64,000 nt of DNA from Actinoalloteichus hoggarensis (GTDB taxonomy: Bacteria > Actinomycetota > Actinomycetes > Mycobacteriales > Pseudonocardiaceae). Under the pieces are notes generated by a model. It had not been told where the DNA came from. It saw only the letters and a program-made list of their open reading frames with translations, and did not search any database. Each line of letters starts with the position of its first letter. The first letter of the stretch is position 1. The position numbers and the translations under genes were made by a program. This document shows positions 8,466 to 16,566 of this stretch, one piece after another. The DNA is taken from positions 2,480,001 through 2,544,000 of the forward strand of contig NZ_CP022521.1 of the NCBI RefSeq assembly GCF_002234535.1, given 5' to 3'.

Positions 8466-9875
8466 TCAGCCGCCCGCGATCACCGGGCGGCGGCCCTGCC
8501 ACGGCCGTGCCGTCTCGAAGGCCCGACAGGCCGCCAGGACGGCCGCGTCGGCATGTCGAGGCCCGACCACCTGCATGCCGACGGGCAGTCCGGCACGGGT
8601 GAAGCCACACGGCACGGTGGCGGCGGGCTGCTGAGTCATGTTGAAGGGGTAGGTGAACCGAGTCCAGCTGGTCCACCTCGGCTCGCTCGACCCGACGGGC
8701 GACTCCCGACCGGCCTCGAACGCGGGGATGGGCATCGTGGGGGTCACCAGCAGGTCGTAGCGCTCGTGGAACCGGCCCATCAACGCGCCGAGGGCGGCAC
8801 GCGCGGCGTTGGCGGTGAGATAGTCCAGCGCCGAGTACCCCGCGCCCTGCTCGGCGATCTCCCGCAGCCCCGGATCGAGCTCCGCGCGCTGTCGATCCGT
8901 CAACGTCTCCAGGGATTTCGCCGCTCCGGCGAACCACAGCGTGTGGAACTCCTCCACCGGGTCGGCGAAGCCGGGGTCGACCCGCTCGACGGTGGCGCCC
9001 AGTTCGGTGAACACCTCGACCGCCGCCGCGACCCGCATCGCGACCTCCTCGTCCACCTCGACGTAGCCGAGATCCGGACTGAAGGCGATTCGCAGACCCC
9101 GCACGCCCGCGTCGAGGGTCTCGGTGAAGGGCGTCGCCGGAGCGGGCAGGGCCGACCAGTCTCGAGGGTCGGGGACCGCGACCGCGTCGAGCAGCAGCGC
9201 GGCGTCGGCGACCGTCCTGGTCATCGGGCCGACGTGGGCCAGGGTGCCGAACGGGCTGCTCGGGAAGTGTGAGATCAGGCCGTAGGTGGGCTTCAGGGCG
9301 AAGACTCCGCAGAAGCTGCCGGGGATGCGCACCGATCCGCCGCCGTCGGTGCCCAGCGTCAGCGGCGCCATGCCCAGCGCCACGGCCGCCGCGCCGCCGC
9401 CGCTGGAACCGCCCGCCGTCCTACTGGTGTCCCAGGGGTTGCGGGTGACGCCGGTCAGCGGACCGTCGGTGACGCCCTTCCACGCCAGCTCCGGCGTGGT
9501 GGTCTTGCCGACGAACACCGCGCCCTGTTCCCGCAGCCGGGCCACCGACGGTCCGTCGGCGTCCCAGGGCTGCGAGACGTCGGTCGAGCGTGACCCCCGC
9601 ATGGTCGGCCAGCCCTTGGTGAGCAGCACGTCCTTGATGGAGACCGGGATGCCGTCGAGCGGACCCCGTACCGCTCCCCGGCGCAGCCGATCGGTGGCCG
9701 CGTCGGCCGCCGCCAGCGTCGTCTCCTGGTCGAGCAGGCAGAAGGCGTTGACCTCCCCGTCGAGCCGGTCGATCCTGGCGAGCACCGCCTCGGCCGCCTC
9801 GCGAGGCGTCGTCTCGCCCCGATCGTAGGCGGCCCGCAACTCCACTGCCGTCGACTCCGCCAGGTCGTCGCCCAC
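8466..9875 (-). CDS. Amidase signature family amidase
   Basis: 469 residues from GTG 9875, which has AGGAGG five bases upstream; an in-frame ATG at 9899 is less well placed. The Ser-cisSer-Lys triad of this family is complete: Lys81 in P-V-S-I-K-D, the cis-Ser in G-G-S-S-G-G near 158, and nucleophile Ser181 in D-G-G-G-S-V-R-I-P. The enzyme hydrolyses a carboxamide to acid and ammonia; the substrate cannot be read off. It is followed on the same strand by no gene and preceded by a D-2-hydroxyacid dehydrogenase gene 56 bases away, so the two probably share the operator-controlled promoter near 11 kb. Confidence 0.92.
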   Translation of the reverse strand: MGDDLAESTAVELRAAYDRGETTPREAAEAVLARIDRLDGEVNAFCLLDQETTLAAADAATDRLRRGAVRGPLDGIPVSIKDVLLTKGWPTMRGSRSTDVSQPWDADGPSVARLREQGAVFVGKTTTPELAWKGVTDGPLTGVTRNPWDTSRTAGGSSGGGAAAVALGMAPLTLGTDGGGSVRIPGSFCGVFALKPTYGLISHFPSSPFGTLAHVGPMTRTVADAALLLDAVAVPDPRDWSALPAPATPFTETLDAGVRGLRIAFSPDLGYVEVDEEVAMRVAAAVEVFTELGATVERVDPGFADPVEEFHTLWFAGAAKSLETLTDRQRAELDPGLREIAEQGAGYSALDYLTANAARAALGALMGRFHERYDLLVTPTMPIPAFEAGRESPVGSSEPRWTSWTRFTYPFNMTQQPAATVPCGFTRAGLPVGMQVVGPRHADAAVLAACRAFETARPWQGRRPVIAGG

Positions 9876-9931
9876 CGTTGCCTCCTCGTCCTCGCACATC
9901 GTCGGTCCAGGCCCGCCCCGGCGGGCGGTGG

Positions 9932-10912
9932 TCAGGTGGTGCTGACGTAGCCCCTGGTCTTGTCGACCACGTTCTCCAACGCCTCGTCCGCGCGGTACCG
10001 ACGAAGGTTGGCCAGGAAGAGCGCGAGCAGTTCGGCGCGCCAGCCCACGACGTCGCCGGACATGTGCGGCGAGATGATCACTCCCGGCAGGGTCCACAGC
10101 GGAGAATCCGGGTCGAGCGGCTCCGAGGCCACGACGTCGAGGGCCGCTCCGGCGAGTTCGCCCGACCGCAGCGCCTCGACCAGGGCCTCCTCGTCGACCA
10201 GCGCGCCCCGGCCGACGTTGATGAAGCGTGCCTCGGGCCGCATCGCGGCCAGGGCGGCGGCGTCGATCATGCCTCGGGTGGACGGGGTGAGCGGGGCAGC
10301 GCAGACGACGAAGTCGGCGTGGGGCAGCGCGGTGAGCAGGTCCTCGGCGGCGTGCACTCGCCCGAGGTCCGGATCGTCCGCGCGTTCCCGGCGGCCCACG
10401 CCCTCGACGTGCAGGCCCGCGGCCCGCAGCAGCCTGCCGGTGGCTCGCCCGATGGGACCGGTCCCGATGACCAGCGCCCGGCGCCCCGCGACGCGCTCGG
10501 TCTCGCGATGCTGCCATCGGCGTTCCCGATGCAGGTCGACGGTGGTGTGGAGGTCCTTGGCGTAGGTCAGGACGAGCCCGAGGACGTACTCGGCGATCGG
10601 CTGGTCGAAGACGCCGCGCGAGTTGGTGAGCGTGATGCCGGGGTCCTCCAGCAGTGCGGGGAAGAGGAGCCGGTCGACGCCCGCGCTCGCGGTGTGCACC
10701 CAGCGCAGGGAGTCGACCCCGTGCCAGGCACGCTCGACGGCTCCGGAGGAGAAGTCCCAGGCCAGCAGTACGTCGGCGCCGCGGAGCGCCTCCGCCAGCT
10801 CGTCGGCGACGGCGGGCCGGACCTCGGCGAGATCGTCGAGTTCGGTCGACGGCGGCAGGACGTCGACGCCGTCGTGCAGGACGGCGACGACCGGGCGGGC
10901 GAGTGGCGACAT
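9932..10912 (-). CDS. D-isomer-specific 2-hydroxyacid dehydrogenase
   Basis: 326 residues from ATG 10912 (GGAG upstream). The family layout is complete: a Rossmann nucleotide-binding motif V-I-G-T-G-P-I-G-R (148-156) and catalytic Arg235 (V-G-R-G), Glu264 (A-S-E-P) and His283 (S-P-H-M). It interconverts a 2-oxoacid and a D-2-hydroxyacid using NAD(P). It is first in a two-gene minus-strand unit with the amidase. A promoter TTGACA (minus, 11003-11008), 17 bases, TAGCGT (10980-10985) reads into it, and its -35 box lies inside the GATTGTCAACAATC operator, so control by the local GntR regulator is likely. Confidence 0.92.
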   Translation of the reverse strand: MSPLARPVVAVLHDGVDVLPPSTELDDLAEVRPAVADELAEALRGADVLLAWDFSSGAVERAWHGVDSLRWVHTASAGVDRLLFPALLEDPGITLTNSRGVFDQPIAEYVLGLVLTYAKDLHTTVDLHRERRWQHRETERVAGRRALVIGTGPIGRATGRLLRAAGLHVEGVGRRERADDPDLGRVHAAEDLLTALPHADFVVCAAPLTPSTRGMIDAAALAAMRPEARFINVGRGALVDEEALVEALRSGELAGAALDVVASEPLDPDSPLWTLPGVIISPHMSGDVVGWRAELLALFLANLRRYRADEALENVVDKTRGYVSTT

Positions 10913-10974
10913 TCGGCAAGGCTCCGTCGTTCGGGGGCGGTCACGAAGAGACCATCGGTCTACCAGCTCGGGCA

Positions 10975-11013
10975 TTGACACGCTAGGAAGCTCTCGTAGG
11001 ATTGTCAACAATC
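10975..11013. promoter_or_regulatory. Overlapping divergent promoters with GntR-type operator (copy 1)
   Basis: Plus strand: TTGACA (10975-10980), 16 bases, TAGGAT (10997-11002), reading to the DUF3830 gene. Minus strand: TTGACA (11003-11008), 17 bases, TAGCGT (10980-10985), reading to the dehydrogenase and amidase. The dyad GATTGTCAACAATC (11000-11013) covers the plus -10 and the minus -35, so one bound repressor would block both. The same dyad recurs near 12.45 and 16.54 kb. GT-N2-AC spacing fits the FadR/FCD branch of GntR regulators. Confidence 0.75.
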
Positions 11014-11142
11014 CGCATGGTGCTCGCGGGTGCCGTCGATCCGGCGGCCGGAGAACACCGGCCGAGTTCGGCGACCACGACGCCGGCGAGAACCGACCGG
11101 AGCGGCACCGCGCCCCTCCCGACCGCCGAAAGGGTCCCTGCG

Positions 11143-11637
11143 ATGACTCGTCATATCCAGATCGAGCTCACCAAGCGCGGCGTGTCCTGTGTGGCCGAAC
11201 TGCTGGACAAGGACGCCCCGTTGACCTGCGAGGCCGTCTGGCAGGCCCTGCCCCAGGGCGGCGACGTCTATCACGCGAAGTACGCGCGCAACGAGGTCTA
11301 CACGATGGTGCCGCGTTTCGCGGAGGTGCCGCCCGGCCTGGAGAACCCGACCGTCACTCCCATTCCCGGCGACGTCATGTACTTCGACTTCGCGGGTGGG
11401 ATGCTGGACCGCCGGTTCAAGGAGGAGAAGGACATCCACGAGCTCCCCGGCGTGATCGACCTGGCGATCTTCTACGGGCGCAACAACCTGCTGCTCAACG
11501 GCGACGTGGGCTGGGTGCCCGGCAACGTCTACGCCACCATCGTCGAGGGCCTGGACGAGATGGCCGAGGCATGCCACGACGTGTGGCGGTCCGGGGCGGT
11601 CGGAGAGCGCCTCGTCTACCGCAGGCACGCGGAGTGA
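11143..11637 (+). CDS. DUF3830 (cyclophilin-like fold) protein
   Basis: 164 residues from ATG 11143, preceded by AAAGGG. The sequence has the pattern of the DUF3830 family: an opening beta strand (I-Q-I-E-L-T), A-P-L-T-C-E-A-V-W-Q-A-L-P near 25-40, Y-A-R-N-E-V-Y, G-D-V-M-Y-F-D-F and F-Y-G-R-N-N. The family is assigned a cyclophilin-like beta barrel; no biochemical role is established that I know of. It is the first gene of the plus-strand arm of the operator-controlled locus and is followed 42 bases later by a maleate-isomerase-like gene, suggesting a step in the same catabolic route. A TTG within the operator is not a credible start. Confidence 0.8.
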   Translation: MTRHIQIELTKRGVSCVAELLDKDAPLTCEAVWQALPQGGDVYHAKYARNEVYTMVPRFAEVPPGLENPTVTPIPGDVMYFDFAGGMLDRRFKEEKDIHELPGVIDLAIFYGRNNLLLNGDVGWVPGNVYATIVEGLDEMAEACHDVWRSGAVGERLVYRRHAE

Positions 11638-11679
11638 GTCGGGGCGCGGACTGAGAGGCCGCGGGACGCCGAGGGCGCC

Positions 11680-12438
11680 ATGGTGCTCGAGACTCTCGGG
11701 ACGGTCGACGGCCCGTACCCGGACGACGGGATCGGCATCGTCGCACCGTTCGACTTCGCGCTCGATCGTGAGCTGTGGCGCTGGGTGCCGGATCAGGTCA
11801 CCCTGCACATGACCAGGGTTCCCTATGTCCCGGTGCCGGTCACCGTGGAGATGGCGACCATGATCAGTGACGAGCAGGCGGTGCACGGGGCGACCCGGGA
11901 CCTGCTCACTCCGGAGCCCAAGGTGGTGGCCTACGCCTGCACCTCGGGCAGCTTCGTCAACGGCTCCCTGGGGGAGCACGCGCTGACCACGATCATGCTG
12001 GAGGCCGGGGCACCCGCCGCCGTCACGACCTCCGGCGCCCTCGTCGAGGCGCTGCGCGTGCTCGGCGTGGGCAAGGTGGCGATCGCCACCCCGTATATCG
12101 GGCCGATCAACGACCGGTTGATCGGCTTCCTCGGCGAGTACGACATCGAGGCCGTGTCCTGCCAGGGCCTCGGGCTGCTCAACCAGATCTGGAAGGTGTC
12201 CTACCAGGAGGTCATGGAGATCGTGCGCGCGGCGGACCGCCCCGATGCGGACGCGATGTTCGTGAGCTGCACGAACCTGCCCACCTACGACATCATCCCG
12301 CTGCTGGAGCGGGCATTGGGCAAACCGGTCCTCACCGCGAACCAGGTGACCATGTGGGGCGCGTTGCGCCTGCTCAATCGGGAGTCGCTCGCCGTGGACC
12401 AGCGTCTCTTCCAACAGGCGCGCCTCCCTGCGGCCTGA
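11680..12438 (+). CDS. Maleate isomerase-like protein (Asp/Glu racemase superfamily), two-cysteine form
   Basis: 252 residues from ATG 11680 (GAGGG upstream). It has the two-lobed Asp/Glu racemase superfamily pattern with both active-site cysteines: Cys87 in Y-A-C-T-S-G-S and Cys197 in V-S-C-T-N-L. Two cysteines are used by maleate cis-trans isomerase and Asp/Glu racemases; arylmalonate decarboxylases keep only one. The C-terminal K-P-V-L-T-A-N-Q motif is typical. A paralogue follows 53 bases downstream with only the first cysteine. Maleate-like isomerisation is the best guess, but hydantoin racemase or ectoine-utilisation EutA-like activity is possible. Confidence 0.82.
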   Translation: MVLETLGTVDGPYPDDGIGIVAPFDFALDRELWRWVPDQVTLHMTRVPYVPVPVTVEMATMISDEQAVHGATRDLLTPEPKVVAYACTSGSFVNGSLGEHALTTIMLEAGAPAAVTTSGALVEALRVLGVGKVAIATPYIGPINDRLIGFLGEYDIEAVSCQGLGLLNQIWKVSYQEVMEIVRAADRPDADAMFVSCTNLPTYDIIPLLERALGKPVLTANQVTMWGALRLLNRESLAVDQRLFQQARLPAA

Positions 12439-12446
12439 TTCGGTAG

Positions 12447-12460
12447 GATTGTCGACAATC
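12447..12460 (+). promoter_or_regulatory. GntR-type operator (copy 2)
   Basis: Perfect dyad GATTGTCGACAATC starting nine bases after the stop codon of the first isomerase gene. As at copy 1 it is preceded by GTAG, so TAGGAT (12444-12449) could serve as a -10 box, but no good -35 is seen. It would give internal, repressible expression of the second isomerase and the GntR gene. Confidence 0.75.
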
Positions 12461-12490
12461 GGCCCGACGGGGTCGAGGACGGAGGCACGG

Positions 12491-13213
12491 GTGACCGTGA
12501 CGGTGGGGTTTCTGTACCCGGGCTACAGCGCCGAGGACGACTACCCGACGCTGGAGGGCCTGATCGGCGACGGCGTGCGACTGCCGCTGGTCCACACCGA
12601 GATGCGCGAGGACGCCCATCGCGTCGACGCACTGCTCGACATCGGCGGCGACGACGTGTTGGCCGAGGGGGCCGCCGCCCTGCGTGATCACGCGGTCGAC
12701 GCGGTGGTGTGGGCCTGTACCAGCGGCAGCTTCGTCTTCGGCTGGGACGGCGCGACGCGCCAGGTGGAGCGGCTCGCCGAGGCCGCGGGCGTGCCCGCGT
12801 CCAGCACCTCCTTCGCCTTCGTCCGGGCGCTGCGGGAACTCGGTCTGCGCCGAGTCGCGGTCGCGGCGACCTATCCGGCGGACGTCGCGGGCCGCTTCGC
12901 GGGCTTCCTGGCGCGCGACGGCGTGGAGGTCGTGTCGCTGGCCAGTCGGGGCATCGTGACCGCGGCGGAGGTGGGCACGCTCACCCGAGCCGACGTGCTC
13001 GACTTCGTCGCCGGACATGACCACCCCGCCGCCGAGGCCGTGCTCGTCCCGGACACCGCCCTGCACACCGCGATGCTGCTCGACGATCTCACGGAGCGAC
13101 TGGGTAAACCGGTGCTGACCGCCAATCAGGTGAGCGTGTGGGAGGGTCTTCGCCTGGTGGGCCGGACGGCGTCCCGAGGCCTGGGCGTGTTGTCCGGCCG
13201 GAGAACGGAGTGA
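12491..13213 (+). CDS. Maleate isomerase/arylmalonate decarboxylase-like paralogue, one-cysteine form
   Basis: 240 residues from GTG 12491, with GGAGG six bases upstream. It aligns by eye with the previous protein throughout (W-A-C-T-S-G-S-F, then K-P-V-L-T-A-N-Q-V-S-V-W). Cys76 is kept, but the position of the second catalytic Cys is Asp188 (V-P-D-T-A). Loss of one cysteine abolishes two-base isomerase chemistry in this superfamily, and single-cysteine members include decarboxylases, though there it is the other cysteine that remains. The pair may be subunits of one enzyme or catalyse successive steps. Its stop lies four bases before the GntR start. Confidence 0.8.
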   Translation: MTVTVGFLYPGYSAEDDYPTLEGLIGDGVRLPLVHTEMREDAHRVDALLDIGGDDVLAEGAAALRDHAVDAVVWACTSGSFVFGWDGATRQVERLAEAAGVPASSTSFAFVRALRELGLRRVAVAATYPADVAGRFAGFLARDGVEVVSLASRGIVTAAEVGTLTRADVLDFVAGHDHPAAEAVLVPDTALHTAMLLDDLTERLGKPVLTANQVSVWEGLRLVGRTASRGLGVLSGRRTE

Positions 13214-13216
13214 CAG

Positions 13217-13897
13217 ATGGTGACCGTCGACACCCATCCGACGAGTAGCGGCCTGGCGCCGCTGACCAGGAGATCGACCGCCGAGATCGTCGCGGAACAG
13301 CTGCGTACCGCGATCACGCGGGGCGAGCTGCCCCCAGGTGGTCAACTCGGGGAGATCGACCTGGCGAACCGGCTCGGGGTGAGTCGGGGACCGCTGCGCG
13401 AGGCGATGCAGCGACTGGTGCAGGAGGGCCTGTTGCGCAGCGAGCCGCATCGAGGACTGTTCGTCATCGACCTCGACGACGATGACGTGCGGGACATCTA
13501 TCGGGCCCGGTCGGCCATCGAGAGCGCCGCGTGCAGACGAATCATGGAAGGGGATCGGGCCGTCGCGGTCTCTCGGCTGCGGGACGCGCACGCCCTGATG
13601 GCCTCGGCCGCCGCCTCGGCGGACGCCGACGCGCTCGCCGACGCCGACCATTACTTCCACCAGACACTCGTGTCGGCGTCGGGCAGTCCCCGACTGGAGC
13701 GGATGGCCGAGACGCTGCTGGTAGAGACCCGCATGTGCCTGCTGGCCCTACAGGGTACGACCCGCCATTCCGGGGACACCATCGACGAGCATCGCGGCCT
13801 GGTCGACGCCATCGAGGCGGGCGACGAGGAACTGCTGCTGAGCAGCCTGGAGGCGCACATGAGCGAGGCCGTGGACCGGCTGACGCGGCACCGCTGA
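13217..13897 (+). CDS. GntR family regulator, FadR/FCD subfamily
   Basis: 226 residues from ATG 13217, with GGAG upstream inside the end of the preceding gene. An N-terminal winged helix (about 15-80) carries E-I-V-A-E-Q-L-R and L-G-V-S-R-G-P-L-R-E-A. The C-terminal FCD domain has the metal-ligand pattern Asp-x3-His (D-H-Y-F-H region), then a His in D-E-H-R-G-L and a His in E-A-H-M. It is translationally linked to the second isomerase, downstream of operator copy 2, so it is probably autoregulated. The three GATTGTCNACAATC sites in this locus are the natural targets; the inducer is likely a pathway acid. Confidence 0.9.
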   Translation: MVTVDTHPTSSGLAPLTRRSTAEIVAEQLRTAITRGELPPGGQLGEIDLANRLGVSRGPLREAMQRLVQEGLLRSEPHRGLFVIDLDDDDVRDIYRARSAIESAACRRIMEGDRAVAVSRLRDAHALMASAAASADADALADADHYFHQTLVSASGSPRLERMAETLLVETRMCLLALQGTTRHSGDTIDEHRGLVDAIEAGDEELLLSSLEAHMSEAVDRLTRHR

Positions 13898-14131
13898 CCT
13901 CACGCGGACGGCCCGGCGCCGCTGATCCCGTGTCGCCCGAGCCCGACGGGCTCGTGGTGTTCGGCCCGGTGTCGACCACCGCATGGCCGGACACCGGCGC
14001 GTCGGGCGTCGAGGCCCGCCGACCGGCTCCGGAGGGAGCCCGCCCGGGGCCACGGCCGAGGGCGTCCGTCCGTGCCGGGCGTCGTCGACGCCGTGACCGT
14101 CGTCGTCTCGCGTCGGCGGGAGGCGCGGAAG

Positions 14132-14944
14132 ATGCGCGGGGATACCGTGCGAGTGCGTGAAGAACTTCTGCCGGGTGGTCTCGTCACCGACGTCGTCCGC
14201 GTCGGCGACACGGTACGCAGGCCCGGGCCCGATGCCGAGTTCGCCCACGAGCTGTCGCGCGATCCGGAAGGACGGGGCTGGACGGGCGCCCCGCGATTCC
14301 TCGGGTTCGACGAGCGGGGTCGCGAGACGCTGACCGTCATCGAGGGCCACGTCCCCTGGGCCACGCCGCACGAGGACGCGGTCGTGACGGACGGGAGTCT
14401 CGCCTCGCTCGCTCGGCTCGTTCGGACGTTCCACGACCTCACCGCGGGCACTCCGGCCGCCGGGGGCGCCGAGGTCGTCTGCCATCACGATCTCGCGCCC
14501 CGGAACACGGTGTATCGCGATCTCGGCGCGGGACTCCGCCCGGCGGCCCTGCTCGACTGGGACCTGGCCGCGCCGGGGGCTCGGATGGACGACCTCGCGC
14601 ACGTGTGCTGGCAGTACCTCGGTCTGGGACCTTCCGTCATGGATCTGGCCGAGACGACACGCCGGATGCGTCTGCTCTGCGACGCCTACGGCCCGATCGA
14701 CCGGAGCGCGCTCGTGAGAACGGTCCTGCGGCGGCAGGACTCCTGCGTCTCGGGGATCGTCTCGGCCGCCGAGGCCGGAGATCCTGCGATGCGGCGACTG
14801 CGCGACCTCGGCGTCGTCGAGTCCGTCGCGGCCGCCCGCGACTGGGTGCGAGACCATCGGTCGACGCTGGAGGCCGGTCTCGTTCCGCCCGCGACAGACG
14901 CGGTCCGGGGTGCCCAGAGCGACGCCGACGGGACGGACGAGGCC
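14132..14944 (+). CDS. Aminoglycoside/choline-type phosphotransferase (3' end unresolved)
   Basis: Start ATG 14132 with GGGAGG eight bases upstream. About 260 residues show the APH/choline-kinase C-lobe: catalytic H-H-D-L-A-P-R-N (Asp and Asn of the HxDxxxxN loop) and the metal-binding L-L-D-W-D motif. The N-lobe is short. The homologous region ends near 14880, but no in-frame stop appears until 16523-16525, after the frame has run antisense through the whole dehydrogenase gene. A strong hairpin at 14945-14976 interrupts the frame, so I end the feature there. Either the message is cut by termination without a stop codon, or a frameshift or sequence error hides the true end. Substrate unknown. 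Confidence 0.6.
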
Positions 14945-14976
14945 GCCGGGCGGTTCCGCCGACGAAACCGCCCGGC
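14945..14976. terminator. Hairpin terminator between convergent genes
   Basis: Perfect 11-bp stem GCCGGGCGGTT / AACCGCCCGGC (14945-14955 and 14966-14976) with a 10-base loop, 23 bases from the stop of the minus-strand dehydrogenase. It can act on both strands; on the minus strand it follows the dehydrogenase stop. Confidence 0.8.
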
Positions 14977-14998
14977 GTCGGGCCGCGGACGAGCCGCG

Positions 14999-16468
14999 TC
15001 AGGTCGCGATGGCGACCAGCTTGGTCTCCAGGAACTCGTCGATGCCGGTGCTGCCGCCCTCACGTCCGAGGCCAGAGGCCTTCACTCCGCCGAAGGGCGC
15101 CGCCGGGTTGGAGACGATGCCCTGGTTGAGGCCGACCATGCCGGTCTCCAGGCCTTCCGACATCCGCAGGCCGCGCCCCAGGTCTGTGGTGAACACGTAG
15201 CTGACCAGCCCGTACTCGGTGTCGTTGGCCAGATCCAGTGCCTCCTGCTCCGTCTGGAAGACGCTGATCGGGGCGACCGGGCCGAAGATCTCCTCGGTGG
15301 CCATCCGCGCGTCCGTCGGGACGCCGGTGAGCACGGTGGGGGAGTAGAAGTATCCGCCGTCGTAGCCCTCGCCGGAGGGAGCCTCGCCGCCGATGACGAC
15401 CGTCGCGCCCCGACCGACCGCGTCCGAGACCAGCTCGGTGACCTTCTTCCTGGCCTTGGCGTCGATCAGCGGTCCCACCTGGACGCCCTCCTTGACACCG
15501 TGGCCGACGCGCAGCGACCCCATGCGCTCGGCGAGTCGCCTGCCGAACTCCTCGGCGATCCCGGCCTGGGCGTAGATGCGATTGGCCGCCGTGCAGGCCT
15601 CGCCCATGTTGCGCATCTTGGCCAGCATCGCGCCGTCCACGGCCTTGTCCAGGTCGGCGTCGTCGAAGACGATGAACGGGGCGTTGCCACCGAGCTCCAT
15701 CGACACACGCAGGACCTGTTCGGCGGACTGCTCGATGAGACTGCGGCCGACGGCGGTCGAGCCGGTGAAGGAGAGCTTGCGTGCTCGGCCGTCACGGATC
15801 AGCGGCTCCATCAGTTCGCCTGCCCCCATGGCGGGCACCACGTTGAGGACGCCGTCGGGAAGTCCCGCCTCGCGCAGGATCTCCGCGAGCGCCAGCATCG
15901 ACAGCGGCGTCTGGTGCGCCGGCTTGATCACGCTGGTGCAGCCCGCCGCGATCGCGGGTCCGATCTTGCGGGTGCCCATCGCCATCGGGAAGTTCCACGG
16001 CGTGACGAACAGACAGGGGCCGACCGGCTGGCGCATCACCAGGAAGCGGCCCGTGCCGTTCGGCGCGACCTGGTATCCGCCGTCGATCCGCACGGCCTCT
16101 TCGGAGAACCAGCGGAAGAACTCGGCGGCGTAGGTGATCTCCGCGCGGGAGTCCGCCAGCGGTTTGCCCATCTCCGAGGTCATCAGCAGGGCGAGGTCGT
16201 CGATGCGCGCGGTCAGCAGTTCGAAGGCGCGGCGCAGGATCTCGCCGCGTTCCCTGGGGGGATGCGCGGCCCACGCGGGCTGCGCCGCCACGGCGGCGTC
16301 CAGCGCGGCGACGCCGTCGGCGGGGGAGGCGTCGGCGACCGAGCACAGCACCTCGCCGGTGGCCGGATCGTCGACGTCGAAGGTCCGGCCACCCGAGGCG
16401 GGCACCCAGCCGCCTCCGATGAACAGTTCCTTCGGAGTGTTCTTCAGGACCGTCTCGACGCTGGTCAT
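14999..16468 (-). CDS. gabD: NAD(P)-dependent succinate-semialdehyde dehydrogenase-like enzyme
   Basis: 489 residues from ATG 16468, the usual GabD length. All catalytic elements are present: T-P-W-N-F-P (oxyanion Asn), F-T-G-S-T-A-V-G-R cofactor loop, M-E-L-G-G-N (general base Glu) and G-E-A-C-T-A-A-N-R (nucleophile Cys). It oxidises a short dicarboxylic semialdehyde, most likely succinate semialdehyde, to the acid. It is divergent from a class III aminotransferase gene, with the GATTGTCGACAATC operator between them. The pair matches the aminotransferase plus semialdehyde dehydrogenase step of GABA-like amino acid catabolism. Contrast the degenerate ALDH homologue at 4.1 kb. Confidence 0.9.
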   Translation of the reverse strand: MTSVETVLKNTPKELFIGGGWVPASGGRTFDVDDPATGEVLCSVADASPADGVAALDAAVAAQPAWAAHPPRERGEILRRAFELLTARIDDLALLMTSEMGKPLADSRAEITYAAEFFRWFSEEAVRIDGGYQVAPNGTGRFLVMRQPVGPCLFVTPWNFPMAMGTRKIGPAIAAGCTSVIKPAHQTPLSMLALAEILREAGLPDGVLNVVPAMGAGELMEPLIRDGRARKLSFTGSTAVGRSLIEQSAEQVLRVSMELGGNAPFIVFDDADLDKAVDGAMLAKMRNMGEACTAANRIYAQAGIAEEFGRRLAERMGSLRVGHGVKEGVQVGPLIDAKARKKVTELVSDAVGRGATVVIGGEAPSGEGYDGGYFYSPTVLTGVPTDARMATEEIFGPVAPISVFQTEQEALDLANDTEYGLVSYVFTTDLGRGLRMSEGLETGMVGLNQGIVSNPAAPFGGVKASGLGREGGSTGIDEFLETKLVAIAT

Positions 16469-16533
16469 GCCGGAAACCCTCCCGGGGTAGGTGTGGACAC
16501 GCGACCACGGTCGATGGTTGCATGAGGGCGATA

Positions 16534-16547
16534 GATTGTCGACAATC
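16534..16547. promoter_or_regulatory. GntR-type operator (copy 3)
   Basis: Perfect dyad GATTGTCGACAATC between the divergent dehydrogenase and aminotransferase genes. The flank GTAGGAT seen at copies 1 and 2 is here on the minus strand, pointing toward the dehydrogenase, while TAGATT (16532-16537) could be a plus-strand -10. One site could control both genes. Confidence 0.8.
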
Positions 16548-16566
16548 CTACAGTCGAGGAGTGATC

